This document shows, one piece after another, positions 1 to 9,555 of a stretch of 64,000 nt of DNA (within the stretch, counting starts at the first letter, position 1; each line of letters starts with the position of its first letter). The DNA is from Brevundimonas sp. M20 (GTDB lineage: Bacteria > Pseudomonadota > Alphaproteobacteria > Caulobacterales > Caulobacteraceae): the NCBI RefSeq assembly GCF_006547065.1, contig NZ_CP041243.1, positions 2,867,001 to 2,931,000 on the forward strand, read 5' to 3'. The position numbers and the translations under genes were made by a program. A model generated the notes under the pieces. That model worked only from the letters and a program-made list of their open reading frames with translations, did no database searches and was not told the DNA's origin.

Positions 1-942
1 CGCTTGGGCGAGCGGCGCCTGCATGGCGCGACCGGCTTCAACATCATCGTGACGCCGTCCGTGCGCGGGACCAGCCGCCGGATGCTGCAGACCTTCACCA
101 CCCAGCCGAACGTCTTCGCCCGCTATACCTTCAACGCCAATTCGAAGTCCCAGCCCCTGTATGTCCGGCACGGCATGCGGTCCTGGCCGGAACAGACCCA
201 TGCGGTGAAACTCAGCTGGGTGGTCTCACCCCTGCCTCTCGCGATCAGCAAGGTCTGGCGCAAGCTGTACGGCCTGGCGCCCAAAGCCATTTCGGGTCTG
301 GGCGAGCAATTGATGAACGACCGCCTGGGTCGCACGCCTCGCCTGTCCCTGCCGCCGGGTGTCAGTCTGCTGGACGACTTCAGCGACGCCTCTCCCTATG
401 CCGCCTTCTGGTCCGCCCTGACCCAGGATGGTCGGCTGCTGGCCGACCGCAGCCCGGAGATCCAGCGGTGGCGGCTGCAGGACCCTGATCTGTCGGAACC
501 TCCGCTGACCCTGGCCTTCGAGCGGGACGGCGTGATGGTCGCCTACGCCATGGCCATGATGGCCAAATCGAACATCCTCGAGCCGCCGGTTCTGGAAATC
601 CTCGATCTGGAGGCCCTGCGCAGCCACGCCGACGCCATTCCGGTTCTGATGACGGCCCTGAAGGACGCCGCCCGGATCATGGGCGCGGCCAAGTTGAGGC
701 TTTCAGTCGTCACGCCGGAGGCCATGGCGCGGCTGAGGGACTTCACCCGAACAGCTCGCAATGAGGGTGGCTGGGGCCACTGCCATGTGCAGTTCGCGAC
801 GGATGCGCCGAATACGGCCCTTTGGTCGCCGACGCCCTATGACGGCGACTACGCCATCTGCCTGCGCCCCATTCCTTTAGATGCGATCCACCACGGGGCG
901 CGCAGGCCCCTTCGAACGTCACAGACCGCATCCAAGGCCTGA
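1..942 (+). CDS. GNAT-like acetyltransferase, 5' truncated by window edge
   Basis: The frame is open at base 1, so the start lies outside the window; the TTG at base 4 is only the first possible start codon, not a supported one. About 313 residues are visible. The first 65 or so (FNIIVTPSVRG, then a region ending near VRHGMRSWPE) resemble the C-terminal half of a GNAT fold. Residues 120-290 look like a second, weaker acyltransferase-type half. There is no signal peptide or membrane segment. The downstream neighbour mscL is convergent, 8 bases away. The substrate cannot be inferred. Confidence 0.5.
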   Translation, partial: RLGERRLHGATGFNIIVTPSVRGTSRRMLQTFTTQPNVFARYTFNANSKSQPLYVRHGMRSWPEQTHAVKLSWVVSPLPLAISKVWRKLYGLAPKAISGLGEQLMNDRLGRTPRLSLPPGVSLLDDFSDASPYAAFWSALTQDGRLLADRSPEIQRWRLQDPDLSEPPLTLAFERDGVMVAYAMAMMAKSNILEPPVLEILDLEALRSHADAIPVLMTALKDAARIMGAAKLRLSVVTPEAMARLRDFTRTARNEGGWGHCHVQFATDAPNTALWSPTPYDGDYAICLRPIPLDAIHHGARRPLRTSQTASKA

Positions 943-950
943 GCCGCGAT

Positions 951-1370
951 CTAGGCTTTAGGGCGCGCTTTCAGTTCGTCGCGGATTTCCGCCAGCAGAG
1001 CCTCGGTCGCGGTCGGGGCAGCAGGGGCTTCCGGCGCGGCCGCCTGCTCACGACGGAGCTTGTTCACCAGCTTGACCATCAGGAAGATCACCACCGCGAC
1101 GATCAGGAACTGGATGACGGTGTTGATGAAGGCGCCGTACTGGATGGCCACCTTCTCGACGTCAGCTGTGGCAGGGTTCTCGGGAACCAGAACCCACTCC
1201 AGATTCGAGAAATCCACCCGCCCCAGAAGCAGGCCGACCGGCGGCATTACGATCTGCTCGACCAGACTGGTGACGATCTTGCCGAACGAGGCGCCGATGA
1301 TCACGCCGACGGCCAGATCAATGACGTTGCCGCGGGCGATGAATTCCTTGAACTCGGTAACCAGTCCCAT
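951..1370 (-). CDS. mscL: Large-conductance mechanosensitive channel MscL
   Basis: MscL is an inner-membrane pentameric channel that opens under membrane tension and releases solutes on hypo-osmotic shock. The 139-residue length is typical. The N-terminus ([20 protein letters not shown]) is the family signature, running into the pore-lining TM1 (about 15-45); TM2 lies near 73-98 ([15 protein letters not shown]); and the cytoplasmic C-terminal helix is preceded by an Ala/Pro linker ([10 protein letters not shown]). An AGGAG sits upstream of the ATG. The gene is 14 bases downstream of ihfB on the same strand and may be read through from it. Confidence 0.96.
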   Translation of the reverse strand: MGLVTEFKEFIARGNVIDLAVGVIIGASFGKIVTSLVEQIVMPPVGLLLGRVDFSNLEWVLVPENPATADVEKVAIQYGAFINTVIQFLIVAVVIFLMVKLVNKLRREQAAAPEAPAAPTATEALLAEIRDELKARPKA

Positions 1371-1384
1371 GGGGCTCCTGTGGG

Positions 1385-1666
1385 TCAGTCAGCGTTCAGC
1401 CGCTCGCGCAGCTCCTTGCCGCTCTTGAAGAAAGGCACCGCCTTGGCGGGCACCTCGACCGACTCGCCTGTGCGCGGGTTACGACCGGCGCGCGCCGGGC
1501 GGCCCCGAACAGAAAAGGCTCCGAAGCCGCGAAGTTCCACGCGCCCCCCGTCGCCCAGAGCATCGACCATACGGCCGAGCACGACATTGACCACACGCTC
1601 GACCTCGGCATGGGTCAGATGCGTGTTTTCCGCCGCGAGCTTTTCGATCAGCTCTGATTTGATCAT
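1385..1666 (-). CDS. ihfB: Integration host factor subunit beta
   Basis: This 93-residue protein is the beta subunit of IHF, the heterodimeric DNA-bending protein of the HU/IHF family. It starts [11 protein letters not shown] and carries the family signature [22 protein letters not shown]; the DNA-intercalating proline of the beta arm is Pro64. The start at 1666 is chosen because the family begins with MxKSEL; the frame remains open upstream for 51 codons, but that extension is not like the family. The alphaproteobacterial order rpsA-ihfB supports the beta assignment over alpha or HU. Confidence 0.95.
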   Translation of the reverse strand: MIKSELIEKLAAENTHLTHAEVERVVNVVLGRMVDALGDGGRVELRGFGAFSVRGRPARAGRNPRTGESVEVPAKAVPFFKSGKELRERLNAD

Positions 1667-1849
1667 GCAGGCCCCCGCCCTTTTCAGCCCGTCCCGGGCA
1701 CATACGGGTGCATCTGAACGCCGGATGCAAGCCCACCCTAACGCTCGCGCGACGAGGGAAAAAGGGCCAAAGCCGCGCTGAGGGACCAAATTGTGAGTTA
1801 ACCGTCGGCAACCGCACACAAAATTCCGATTGGCAGGGATGCGGGCACG

Positions 1850-1878
1850 AAAAAGGCGGCCGGATTTCTCCGACCGCC
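1850..1878 (-). terminator. Rho-independent terminator after rpsA
   Basis: On the minus strand a 10-bp stem (GGCGGTCGGA with TCCGGCCGCC, one G-U pair) closes a GAAA tetraloop and is followed by five T. It lies 30 bases past the rpsA stop. Confidence 0.85.
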
Positions 1879-1908
1879 TGATCCGTCTTCAGTCTGTAAC
1901 GAAGGGGC

Positions 1909-3612
1909 TTAATCCTTCGAGCCGGCCTTTTCGCGCAGGGCGGCTCCCAGGATGTCGCCCAGCGAGGCGCCCGAGTCGGACGAACCGAACTGTTCAATGG
2001 CCTCGGCCTCGTCCTTCATTTCCAGGGCCTTGATCGACACCGAGACGCGGCGCGAGGCCTTGTCGATGCCGGTGACCATGGCGTCGACGCGATCGCCGAC
2101 CGAGAAGCGCTCGGTGCGCTGCTCGTTGCGGTCACGCGACAGGTCCGACTTGCGGATGAAGGCGGTCGCCGGAGCGTCGTCTTCACCGAACTTGACCTCG
2201 ATGCCGCCGGTCTCGATCGCCGTCACGGTGACGGTGATCTGCTGGCCCTTCTTGAACGTGTCGCCTTCCATCGGATCGCCGCCGAGCTGCTTGATGCCCA
2301 GCGAGACGCGTTCCTTCTCGACGTCGACGTCCAGGACCTTGGCCTTGACGGTTTCGCCCTTGCGGTAACGCTGGATGGCTTCCTCGCCCGACACGTTCCA
2401 GTCCAGGTCCGACAGGTGGACCATGCCGTCGATGTCGTTGTCCAGGCCGATGAACAGGCCGAACTCGGTGGCGTTCTTGACTTCACCCTCGACGGTCGAG
2501 CCGATCGGGTTGGCGGCCACGAAGGCATCCCACGGGTTGTCCTGGGCCTGCTTCAGGCCCAGCGAAATACGGCGCTTGGAGGCGTCGACGTCCAGCACGA
2601 CCACGTCGACTTCCTGCGAGGTCGAGACGATCTTGCCGGGGTGGACGTTCTTCTTGGTCCACGACATTTCCGAGACGTGCACCAGACCTTCGACACCGGC
2701 TTCCAGCTCCACGAAAGCGCCGTAGTCGGTGATGTTGGTGATGCGGCCCGACATCTTGGCGCCGACCGGGTACTTGGCTTCCACGCCGTCCCACGGGTCG
2801 GCCTGCAGTTGCTTCATGCCCAGCGAGATACGTTGAGTGTCCGGGTTGATCTTGACGATCTGGACCTTGACGGTGTCGCCGACGGCGAGGACTTGCGACG
2901 GGTGCGAGACGCGCTTCCACGACATGTCGGTGACGTGCAGCAGGCCGTCGATGCCGCCCAGGTCAACGAACGCACCGTAATCGGTGATGTTCTTGACGAC
3001 GCCTTCGCGGACTTCACCCTCTTGCAGCTGGCCGACCAGCTCGGTGCGCTGTTCGGCGCGGGCTTCTTCCAGGATGGCGCGACGCGAGACGACGATGTTG
3101 CCGCGCGGACGGTCCATTTTCAGGATGGCGAAGGGCTGTTCCTTGCCCATCAGCGGAGCGACGTCGCGCACCGGACGGATGTCGACCTGCGAGCCCGGCA
3201 GGAAGGCCGAGGCGCCGCCCAGATCGACGGTGAAGCCGCCCTTGACGCGACCGACGATGGTGCCGTTGACGGGTTGGCCGTCGGCGAAGACGACTTCCAG
3301 ACGGGTCCAGGCTTCCTCGCGGCGAGCCTTGTCGCGGCTGATGACCGCTTCACCCAGGGCGTTCTCGACGCGCTCCAGATAGACTTCAACGTTGTCGCCG
3401 ACCTTCGGGATCACGGCGCCTTCGCCGATGCCGAATTCGCGGGCCGGGATGCGGCCTTCGGTCTTCAGACCGACGTCGATGATCAGGATGTCCTTTTCGA
3501 TGCCGACGACGCGGCCGTGGACAACCTGGCCTTCGCCGAGGTCACGACCCTGCAGGGTCTCATCAAGCAGCGCCGAGAAATCGTCGCGGGTGGGGGAGAG
3601 GGTATCGGTCAT
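1909..3612 (-). CDS. rpsA: 30S ribosomal protein S1
   Basis: S1 binds mRNA on the 30S subunit and helps unfold leaders lacking strong ribosome-binding sites. The 567-residue product (start MTDTLSPTRDDF) contains six S1 OB-fold repeats; the typical repeat cores are visible, for example GAFVDLGGIDGLLHVTDMSW, then GAFVELEAGVEGLVHVSEMS and GLFIGLDNDIDGMVHLSDLD. The ATG at 3612 matches the family start; an upstream in-frame Met would add 22 residues that do not fit. The bases just before this ATG show no good Shine-Dalgarno, as is also known for E. coli rpsA. It lies downstream of cmk in the conserved aroA-cmk-rpsA-ihfB order. Confidence 0.97.
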   Translation of the reverse strand: MTDTLSPTRDDFSALLDETLQGRDLGEGQVVHGRVVGIEKDILIIDVGLKTEGRIPAREFGIGEGAVIPKVGDNVEVYLERVENALGEAVISRDKARREEAWTRLEVVFADGQPVNGTIVGRVKGGFTVDLGGASAFLPGSQVDIRPVRDVAPLMGKEQPFAILKMDRPRGNIVVSRRAILEEARAEQRTELVGQLQEGEVREGVVKNITDYGAFVDLGGIDGLLHVTDMSWKRVSHPSQVLAVGDTVKVQIVKINPDTQRISLGMKQLQADPWDGVEAKYPVGAKMSGRITNITDYGAFVELEAGVEGLVHVSEMSWTKKNVHPGKIVSTSQEVDVVVLDVDASKRRISLGLKQAQDNPWDAFVAANPIGSTVEGEVKNATEFGLFIGLDNDIDGMVHLSDLDWNVSGEEAIQRYRKGETVKAKVLDVDVEKERVSLGIKQLGGDPMEGDTFKKGQQITVTVTAIETGGIEVKFGEDDAPATAFIRKSDLSRDRNEQRTERFSVGDRVDAMVTGIDKASRRVSVSIKALEMKDEAEAIEQFGSSDSGASLGDILGAALREKAGSKD

Positions 3613-3771
3613 GTAACTCTGGAGTTGGAGAAAAGGGTCTCTGCGCGCGACCGGAAGGTCCCGCGCGAAGGGGTTCAAAAGGGGAAATCAGGTCGTCTGA
3701 CGCGAGGCTTCAAACTCAGCCAGAGCGCCCGCGGAAGCCGAGGTTTGGAGCGTTGGATTTGCGGACCGGGC

Positions 3772-4422
3772 CTAGAGACCCTGTTTCGCGCGCGCCGCCT
3801 CGACGATACGGCGGGCCGCATCGAAGGCCGTCTCTATATCCATATCGGTCGTATCCAGCAAGACGGCGTCTTCAGCCTGCACCATGGGAGCCGCGCCGCG
3901 CCCGGCGTCGCGCTCGTCCCGCTTGATGATGTCGGCCAGCATGGCCTCGAAGGCGATGTCGTGCCCGCGCGCGGTCAGCTGCTTCCAGCGCCGGGTCGCC
4001 CGCACTTCGGGCGTGGCCGTGATGAACAGCTTGGCCGGAGCCTCCGGCGCGATGACCGTGCCGATATCGCGCCCGTCCAGCACCGCGCCGCCCGTCTGCG
4101 CCGCAAAGGCCTTCTGGAAGGCCAGCAGGGCCGCGCGCACGCCCGGATAGCCGGCGATCCGGCTGGCGGCCTCGCCCGCCTCTCCGCTGGTCAGCCGGTC
4201 GGTGTCGGTCAGATCGCCGGCGTTCAGAGCCTGCGCGACAGCCTCCGCGGCGGCTTCATCATCCAGAGACTTGCCCGCGTCCAGCAGACCCACGCCGACG
4301 GCGCGGTACAGCAGGCCGGTGTCCAGATGCGCCAGCCCATAGGTCGCGGCCAGCCGAGCGGCGATGGTGCCCTTGCCCGAGGCAGCGGGGCCGTCAACGG
4401 CGATGATGAGGGAAGCGGTCAT
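3772..4422 (-). CDS. cmk: Cytidylate kinase
   Basis: This enzyme phosphorylates CMP and dCMP using ATP for pyrimidine nucleotide supply. The 216-residue protein begins [19 protein letters not shown], whose P-loop GPAASGKGT lies near residue 11. [12 protein letters not shown] (the CMP-binding DGRDIGT motif) and KRDERD in the lid region are present. Its start overlaps the aroA stop by 4 bases (ATGA), which points to translational coupling. rpsA follows after 159 bases. Confidence 0.96.
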   Translation of the reverse strand: MTASLIIAVDGPAASGKGTIAARLAATYGLAHLDTGLLYRAVGVGLLDAGKSLDDEAAAEAVAQALNAGDLTDTDRLTSGEAGEAASRIAGYPGVRAALLAFQKAFAAQTGGAVLDGRDIGTVIAPEAPAKLFITATPEVRATRRWKQLTARGHDIAFEAMLADIIKRDERDAGRGAAPMVQAEDAVLLDTTDMDIETAFDAARRIVEAARAKQGL

Positions 4423-5741
4423 TGGTCTGCCGCGATATCCGCCCCAAGGCCGTTCATCAACTCCACGAAACCCGGGAAACTGGTGGCGATCATGTCCGGC
4501 TCGTCGACGGTGACCGGCTGTTCGGCGGCGAGGCCCAGCACCAGATGGCTCATGGCGATGCGGTGATCGTGGGCGGTGTGCACCGTCCCGCCGCCCCGCA
4601 CGGGCCCACCCGTGACAATGAAGCCCTCGGGCTCTTCCTCCACGGCGACACCACAGGCGCGCAAGCCGTCGACCATCAGCTTGATGCGGTCGCTCTCTTT
4701 GACCCGCATCTCGCCCACGCCGCGCATGACGGTGACACCGTGGGCGAAGGCGGCCGTGGCGGCCAGGATCGGATACTCGTCGATCATCGAGGCCGCGCGA
4801 TCTTCCGGCACGACGACACCCTTCAGCGCCGAATGGCGGGCGGTGATGTCGCCGACCTCCTCACCCCCGGCCATGCGGCGGTTTGTGATGGTCAGGTCCG
4901 CGCCCATCTCCCGCCAGGTCTCGAACAGACCGGTTCGCAGCGGGTTCAGCATGACGCCCTCGACCGTGACGACCGAGCCCGGAACCACGAGCCCTGCCGC
5001 CAGCGGGAAGGCCGCCGACGACGGATCGCCCGGCACCGCCACGAAGGTCCCCGTCAAGGACTGCCCGCCCTTCAGCGTAATCGTCCAGCCCTCGCCGTCT
5101 TCCACAACGCTGACCTCCGCTCCGAAGGCGCGCAGCATCCGTTCAGTGTGGTCCCGGCTCTTCTCCGGCTCGGTGACAGTGGTCACGCCCCCGGCGTTCA
5201 GCCCGGCCAGCAGGATGGCCGACTTGATCTGGGCCGAGGCGACCGTCTGCACATAGTCGATGCCGGTCAGCGTCCCGCCGGTCAAACGCAGCGGCACCCG
5301 ATCCTCGGCGGTCAACCAGTCGAAGGTCGCGCCCATTCCAGCCAATGGGCCAGTGACACGCTTCATCGGACGTTTTCGCAATGAAGCGTCCCCGTCGAAG
5401 GTCGCGGTGATCGGATAGCCGGCCGCCGCGCCCATCAGCAGGCGCACGCCCGTCCCGGCGTTGCCGCAGTCGATGACGCTGTCCGGGGTGCGGAAGCCCC
5501 CCTGCCCCGTGATCCGCCAATGCCCGTCCCCCAGCCGCTCAACCTGCGCGCCGAAGGCCTCCGCCGCCCGGGCCGTGGCCAGGACGTCGTCGCCCTCAAG
5601 CAACCCCTCAACCTCGGTCACGCCGGTGGCCATCGCCCCGAAGATCATCGAGCGATGCGACATGCTCTTGTCGCCCGGTGCGCGCACGGAACCGGTCAGC
5701 GCGCGGCTGCGACGGGCGGTCAGATGTGTGGTGTTCGTCAC
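4419..5741 (-). CDS. aroA: 3-phosphoshikimate 1-carboxyvinyltransferase (EPSP synthase)
   Basis: It transfers enolpyruvate from PEP to shikimate-3-phosphate in chorismate biosynthesis. The 440-residue length is normal. Visible motifs are [18 protein letters not shown] (substrate lysine and arginine) near residue 23, [12 protein letters not shown] and [12 protein letters not shown] in the PEP site, the catalytic DEYP region (MIDEYPILA) and KESDRI near residue 355. The GDASLxKRPM form resembles the alphaproteobacterial CP4-like class, but the glycine of GNAGTG is retained. It starts at GTG with GGAGA eight bases upstream. It is the first gene of the aroA-cmk-rpsA set. Confidence 0.96.
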   Translation of the reverse strand: MTNTTHLTARRSRALTGSVRAPGDKSMSHRSMIFGAMATGVTEVEGLLEGDDVLATARAAEAFGAQVERLGDGHWRITGQGGFRTPDSVIDCGNAGTGVRLLMGAAAGYPITATFDGDASLRKRPMKRVTGPLAGMGATFDWLTAEDRVPLRLTGGTLTGIDYVQTVASAQIKSAILLAGLNAGGVTTVTEPEKSRDHTERMLRAFGAEVSVVEDGEGWTITLKGGQSLTGTFVAVPGDPSSAAFPLAAGLVVPGSVVTVEGVMLNPLRTGLFETWREMGADLTITNRRMAGGEEVGDITARHSALKGVVVPEDRAASMIDEYPILAATAAFAHGVTVMRGVGEMRVKESDRIKLMVDGLRACGVAVEEEPEGFIVTGGPVRGGGTVHTAHDHRIAMSHLVLGLAAEQPVTVDEPDMIATSFPGFVELMNGLGADIAADQ

Positions 5742-5779
5742 CCAGCGGTCTCCGAAAGGGCGTGTCAGGCGCGGGTGGC

Positions 5780-5891
5780 GGCCATTTTTGCTTCAGGTCT
5801 ACGAGACCTGAATCCAAAAAATGGCCCAAGCTCCAAAGTTCGGCGAAATCTGAGTTCGGGAGCGCGCAGCGCTCCTGAACCGATTTCGCCG
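5780..5891. repeat. Tandem intergenic hairpins (GCGAAATC family, copy 1)
   Basis: Two adjacent inverted repeats fill the divergent aroA/FYDLN gap. The first, 5780-5825, has GGCCATTTTT against AAAAATGGCC, with an inner AGGTCT-ACG-AGACCT palindrome. The second, 5841-5891, pairs CGGCGAAATCTGAGTTCGG (continuing to GCGC) with its complement ending ACCGATTTCGCCG around a GCA loop. The second shares base and asymmetry with the element at 49825-49883. Neither has a following T-run. Confidence 0.75.
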
Positions 5892-5968
5892 GAGAGAACG
5901 TTTTTGACAGCGGCTCCAAGGGGTGGCAAGGGACGCGCCCGAATTCCCCGAACGTGAGAGGCGCCTCC

Positions 5969-6436
5969 GTGGCTAATCCCGAACTGGGCCAGAAGCAGGT
6001 CTGTCCGAACTGCCAGGCCAAATTCTACGACCTCAACCGTCGTCCGGCCCACTGCCCCAAATGCGGCACCGACTTCGATCCCGAAGAAGCCCTGAAGCTG
6101 CGCAACCGCCGCGGCCGTCCGGCCGGCTACCCGGCCGACGACGAGGCTGAAGATCAGGTCAAGGACAAGAAGGTCGACGGCGACGAGGACGACGAGGAAG
6201 AAGCCGTCTCCACGCCCGAGATCGACGAGGAAGGCCATGAGCCGATCCTGACCCCGGACGACGACGATGACTCGCCGACCGACCCGACCGAAGAGCCCGG
6301 CATGGGCGAGGCCGGTGAAGATGACGATGACGTCCTGGGCGACGACGACGATGACTCGGTGCCCTTCATCGAGGACGAAGACGATGACGACTCGTTCGAG
6401 GACGAGATCGGCAAGCCCGAAAAGGACGAGGACTAA
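5969..6436 (+). CDS. TIGR02300 family protein (FYDLN acid domain)
   Basis: This 155-residue alphaproteobacterial family protein has unknown function. The N-terminus carries two CxxC pairs, CPNC at 12-15 and CPKC at 29-32, likely forming a zinc ribbon, with the name-giving FYDLN motif at 19-23 between them. The rest is a low-complexity acidic tail with many Asp/Glu runs (DDDDD). GTG at 5969 was chosen because GAGAGG lies about seven bases upstream and the product then begins MANPELGQKQVCPNC; the GTG at 5954 is less likely. It is followed by a strong terminator, so it is probably monocistronic. Confidence 0.9.
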   Translation: MANPELGQKQVCPNCQAKFYDLNRRPAHCPKCGTDFDPEEALKLRNRRGRPAGYPADDEAEDQVKDKKVDGDEDDEEEAVSTPEIDEEGHEPILTPDDDDDSPTDPTEEPGMGEAGEDDDDVLGDDDDDSVPFIEDEDDDDSFEDEIGKPEKDED

Positions 6437-6441
6437 CGCAC

Positions 6442-6477
6442 TTCCGGGCGGATCAGAGCCCTCTGATCCGCCCGGAA
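6442..6477 (+). terminator. Strong hairpin terminator after the FYDLN gene
   Basis: A perfect 17-bp inverted repeat (TTCCGGGCGGATCAGAG and its complement) with a very short CC centre lies 5 bases past the stop codon. The following sequence is ATCGCCTTTC, only weakly T-rich. Confidence 0.75.
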
Positions 6478-6530
6478 ATCGCCTTTCGAACAGCGTTCGA
6501 AAAAGGTGAAAATAAAAGGCGAAAACGGGC

Positions 6531-6559
6531 TTGATCCTCAAACGGCCCTGACATAGTTT
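6531..6559 (+). promoter_or_regulatory. Candidate sigma-70 promoter for tRNA-Ala
   Basis: TTGATC (6531-6536) and TAGTTT (6554-6559) are separated by 17 bases and placed about 60 bases before the tRNA. Read by eye; the -10 is a moderate match. Confidence 0.5.
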
Positions 6560-6617
6560 CCGCCGCCTCGCCGGGGGCCAACACCAATACCTCGGCGGAC
6601 CAGACCGGCAACGGTTC

Positions 6618-6693
<76 letters not shown>

Positions 6694-6694
6694 T

Positions 6695-6724
6695 GAAGGC
6701 CTCGCGGGACACCGCGAGGCCTTC
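6695..6724 (+). terminator. Terminator after tRNA-Ala
   Basis: A perfect 13-bp stem (GAAGGCCTCGCGG and its complement) closes the loop GACA immediately after the tRNA CCA end. The flanking T content is low, so it might also stop transcription arriving from the opposite strand. Confidence 0.7.
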
Positions 6725-6747
6725 TCCAATTCCGGTTCTGATGATCC

Positions 6748-7458
6748 CTACAGGCTGATGGTGCGGGCGCGGCCCAGATCGGCTTCGTCGGGCACGTCGA
6801 CGTTCTGCGAACGCAGGAGAGCCGACACCGGACCGATCATGGACCGCATCGCATTCAGCTGCGTCCCGGCCAGACCGCCCAAGGTGCGCAGATGGCCCAG
6901 CTTGCTGACATTCGCCGGATTACGCGAAGCCGCCGTCAGCATGGCGGGGAAGTCGGAGACCAACTGCGCGTCGATCAGACCCGCGCGGATCATGTTCACC
7001 CCGGCGTCCAGCATCAGGCCGCGCTGGTTGCGGTTGGCGGTCTCGTACAGCGCCTGAAGCTCGGCCTCGCTTCCGGCGTTGGCCTTCAGGGCGTCGATGT
7101 CCTCCTCGAAGGCGGCGTTGTACGAACCCAGATCATCCGCGTCCTGCACGACCTGGATGGCGTTCACCCGCTCACGGATCGACGCCATGTCGTTCTTGTT
7201 GCGCGACATCTGGGCCAGCACGGCGGCCGCGACCATCATCTGCTTGGTCGCCTCCACGCCCTCACGAAGGAACACATCCGGGTTGTGAGCCGTCGCACCG
7301 GACGCGCCGCCGCCGAAGGGGTTGGGGACGCCCGGGACGCTGCGCGGCAGATTTTGTCCCATCCCCCGCAGGTTGGGAAGCTGGGCGCTGACGGACGCCG
7401 GCGTGAGCACCGCGAGGCCGAGGGCCAGGATCGCAGCGACGGGTTTGGATGCCTTCAT
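6748..7458 (-). CDS. Secreted alpha-helical protein of unknown function
   Basis: This 236-residue protein has a clear signal peptide (MKASKPVAAILALGLAVL, cleavage likely after ASVSA). Residues 26-60 are Gly/Pro/Asn-rich (VPGVPNPFGGGASG) and the remainder is predicted mainly helical with no recognised motif. GGAGAA lies six bases before the ATG. It is the third gene of a minus-strand operon, 32 bases after the 686-residue gene. No family was recognised; periplasmic location is inferred from the signal peptide. Confidence 0.75.
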   Translation of the reverse strand: MKASKPVAAILALGLAVLTPASVSAQLPNLRGMGQNLPRSVPGVPNPFGGGASGATAHNPDVFLREGVEATKQMMVAAAVLAQMSRNKNDMASIRERVNAIQVVQDADDLGSYNAAFEEDIDALKANAGSEAELQALYETANRNQRGLMLDAGVNMIRAGLIDAQLVSDFPAMLTAASRNPANVSKLGHLRTLGGLAGTQLNAMRSMIGPVSALLRSQNVDVPDEADLGRARTISL

Positions 7459-7490
7459 AGGTCTTCTCCGGTTTCGAAATGGATTGAGGA

Positions 7491-9551
7491 TTATCTCGGG
7501 GGCGTGGTTTCAGCCGCCGCCTGACGCGCCATCACGGAGGTCGCCTCCGCGAGCGCCTGTTGCAGCACGCCGGCTCGCGACCCGGCGTCAGCGCCGGCAG
7601 ACACCGCGACGCCGGTCAGGGCCTGCTGTTTGCCGACGCCGCCCTCGACCCGCTGGCCGTTGCGCCGAAGGCTGAAACCGACGGTCAGGTCATAGTCCGA
7701 CAGCACCATCCCCTGCCGGGGGCGAGGGGCGCCGCGTGGCTCGACCTGATGGACCGGTTCGAAGCACACGTCCTCTGGCGGCGGCGACAGCACGCCCATC
7801 TGCTCCAGCCCTTCAAACTGACCGATCAACAGCGGGCGCAGCTCATCCTCGAAGTCGCGGATGCGGACAGGAGCCCGGAACGCGGCCGCGAAGGCGTTGA
7901 CCGCGATCGGCCCAAACGTCGGCTGAGGGATGGAGCCGCGCGCGCTTACGCTGCCGTTCCCCAGTGCATCCGCGCACTGGATGAACCACCGCCGGGACGC
8001 GGTGGCCAGCGACGGCGCCTCCCAGGCCAGCTGGTCGCCGGACCTTACGGACACCGCCTCCACCCCGGCGAAGCGCGCGGTGGCGCCGTCCTGATCGGTG
8101 GACACGACCTCGACGTTGGTGACGGGAGACCAGACATCGCCGTCGATTCCGGGGACGCGGCCGATCCGGCGCAGGATGGAGGCGGACACGCCCTGCGTCA
8201 GGGCCCCGCCCGGATCAGCGACCCGAACGCCTCCTGCGGCGGCGCTGACCGGAAGACGCAGAGTTTGTGGCCGGAACTCCCGACCGACGACCTCCACCGC
8301 CTGTCGTACCGCCGCGATCAGGGCCAGATCGTCCCGCTGCTCGGCGGAGAAGCTCAGGTCCGCGATCTCGGCATCGCGCCAGCTTTCCACGCCCTGCCCG
8401 GCAAACAGCACCCGACCGGCGCGGTCGATCACCTCGACCAGCACCCGGGCCTGATGCGACCGGATCGAGACGCCCCGGACCTCGGTGGGCATGCCGGCCG
8501 ACGGCAGGACCAGCGCGGTCACGCGCAGGAAGTAGTCAGGCAGGGCCCGCGGGCGATAGTCCGCCCCTGACTGCCCCAGCGTCTGGTTCCGTATCTCCAC
8601 GAAGCTCGGATTGACCGGCGCGGCCGAGAAGGCGGTCGCCTCGCCCATTGCGGTTTCGACCATGGCCGCCAGATGTCGCCGACCGACATGCGCCGGCGCG
8701 TCGGCCACGACAACCAGCATCGACGGCCGCGCCAGCGCGGTCGTGGGCTGGGCGACCTGCCGCGACAGGGCTTGCCCGACGCTGAGGCTCCCCAGCAGGG
8801 GCTCGACGATCGAATAGGCCGCGTCGGCGTGCACGACCCGAACGTCGCCGCCCAGGAAGTCGCCCTCGCGAAGGCCGCCGGACCGACCCTGATCGACCAC
8901 GAAGCGATCCCCTGCCCGGCCCCGCACCTGCGCGGTCAGGGCGCGGGGCTGGAAGCGGGTCGCGGCCTGATCCACCAGGGCGTCCAGCGCGGTCTCCAGC
9001 TGGCCGTCGATCTGTCGCTGGATCTGCTGGAGGCCGCCGCCGCGCGACATGATCCCCGAGACCCTGCCGTTCAGGCTCTCCGAGAACAACACCTCCCCGG
9101 TCGCCATGTCGGAGACCATCAGCGTCAGCCCCATGGGCGCATGCACCTCGATGGAGGGGCCGTTGGGGACACGCCAGAGGTCGAGCCGGGTCATATGCAG
9201 GGAGACCACCGCCGTCCCGGTGAGCGTGGCCTCGCGGGTCAGGCCAGCGCCCGGTCCGACCGACAGATCGTTGACCACGCCCGGGAAGCGGGCCGCGACC
9301 CGCTGCCGGAACCGCTCGCCCAGCGCCATCCGCCGCTCGGGCGTCACTGCGAAGCAGAGTTCGGGCGAGACATAGGCCGTGTCATTCGACGCCGCGCTGC
9401 CGGCAGGCCGTCCGCAGGCGGTCGCGTCGAGGCCGAAGAGGCCCGCGACAGGGTAGAGCCGCAGGGATGGCGTTTGCGCCTGCGCGGCCGCCCCCCCGAG
9501 CAGCCACAGAAGGGCGGACAGCGCCGCCAGACCGATCGTCCGGGCCGTCAC
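7491..9551 (-). CDS. Secreted protein with FlgT/CsgG-like features, function unknown
   Basis: The product is 686 residues with signal peptide MTARTIGLAALSALLWLLGG (cleavage near AAAQA). Residues 120-180 contain a stretch like CsgG/FlgT-type periplasmic domains (LTLMVSDMATGEVLFSESL). Near residue 210, GDRFVVDQGRSGGLREGD resembles the small beta barrel of FlgT C-terminal domains; a second such barrel may occur near residue 480 (VEAVSVRSGDQLAWE). These similarities are from reading, not a search. The GTG start is four bases beyond the stop of the 490-residue gene, so the two are almost certainly cotranscribed. A few Cys pairs suggest an oxidising compartment. Confidence 0.7.
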   Translation of the reverse strand: MTARTIGLAALSALLWLLGGAAAQAQTPSLRLYPVAGLFGLDATACGRPAGSAASNDTAYVSPELCFAVTPERRMALGERFRQRVAARFPGVVNDLSVGPGAGLTREATLTGTAVVSLHMTRLDLWRVPNGPSIEVHAPMGLTLMVSDMATGEVLFSESLNGRVSGIMSRGGGLQQIQRQIDGQLETALDALVDQAATRFQPRALTAQVRGRAGDRFVVDQGRSGGLREGDFLGGDVRVVHADAAYSIVEPLLGSLSVGQALSRQVAQPTTALARPSMLVVVADAPAHVGRRHLAAMVETAMGEATAFSAAPVNPSFVEIRNQTLGQSGADYRPRALPDYFLRVTALVLPSAGMPTEVRGVSIRSHQARVLVEVIDRAGRVLFAGQGVESWRDAEIADLSFSAEQRDDLALIAAVRQAVEVVGREFRPQTLRLPVSAAAGGVRVADPGGALTQGVSASILRRIGRVPGIDGDVWSPVTNVEVVSTDQDGATARFAGVEAVSVRSGDQLAWEAPSLATASRRWFIQCADALGNGSVSARGSIPQPTFGPIAVNAFAAAFRAPVRIRDFEDELRPLLIGQFEGLEQMGVLSPPPEDVCFEPVHQVEPRGAPRPRQGMVLSDYDLTVGFSLRRNGQRVEGGVGKQQALTGVAVSAGADAGSRAGVLQQALAEATSVMARQAAAETTPPR

Positions 9552-9555
9552 AGGC

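Noticed and set aside
2416..4566. 716-residue plus-strand open frame
   Set aside because: It is antisense to rpsA, cmk and aroA, whose products are certain; the frame is open only because of high-GC codon bias.
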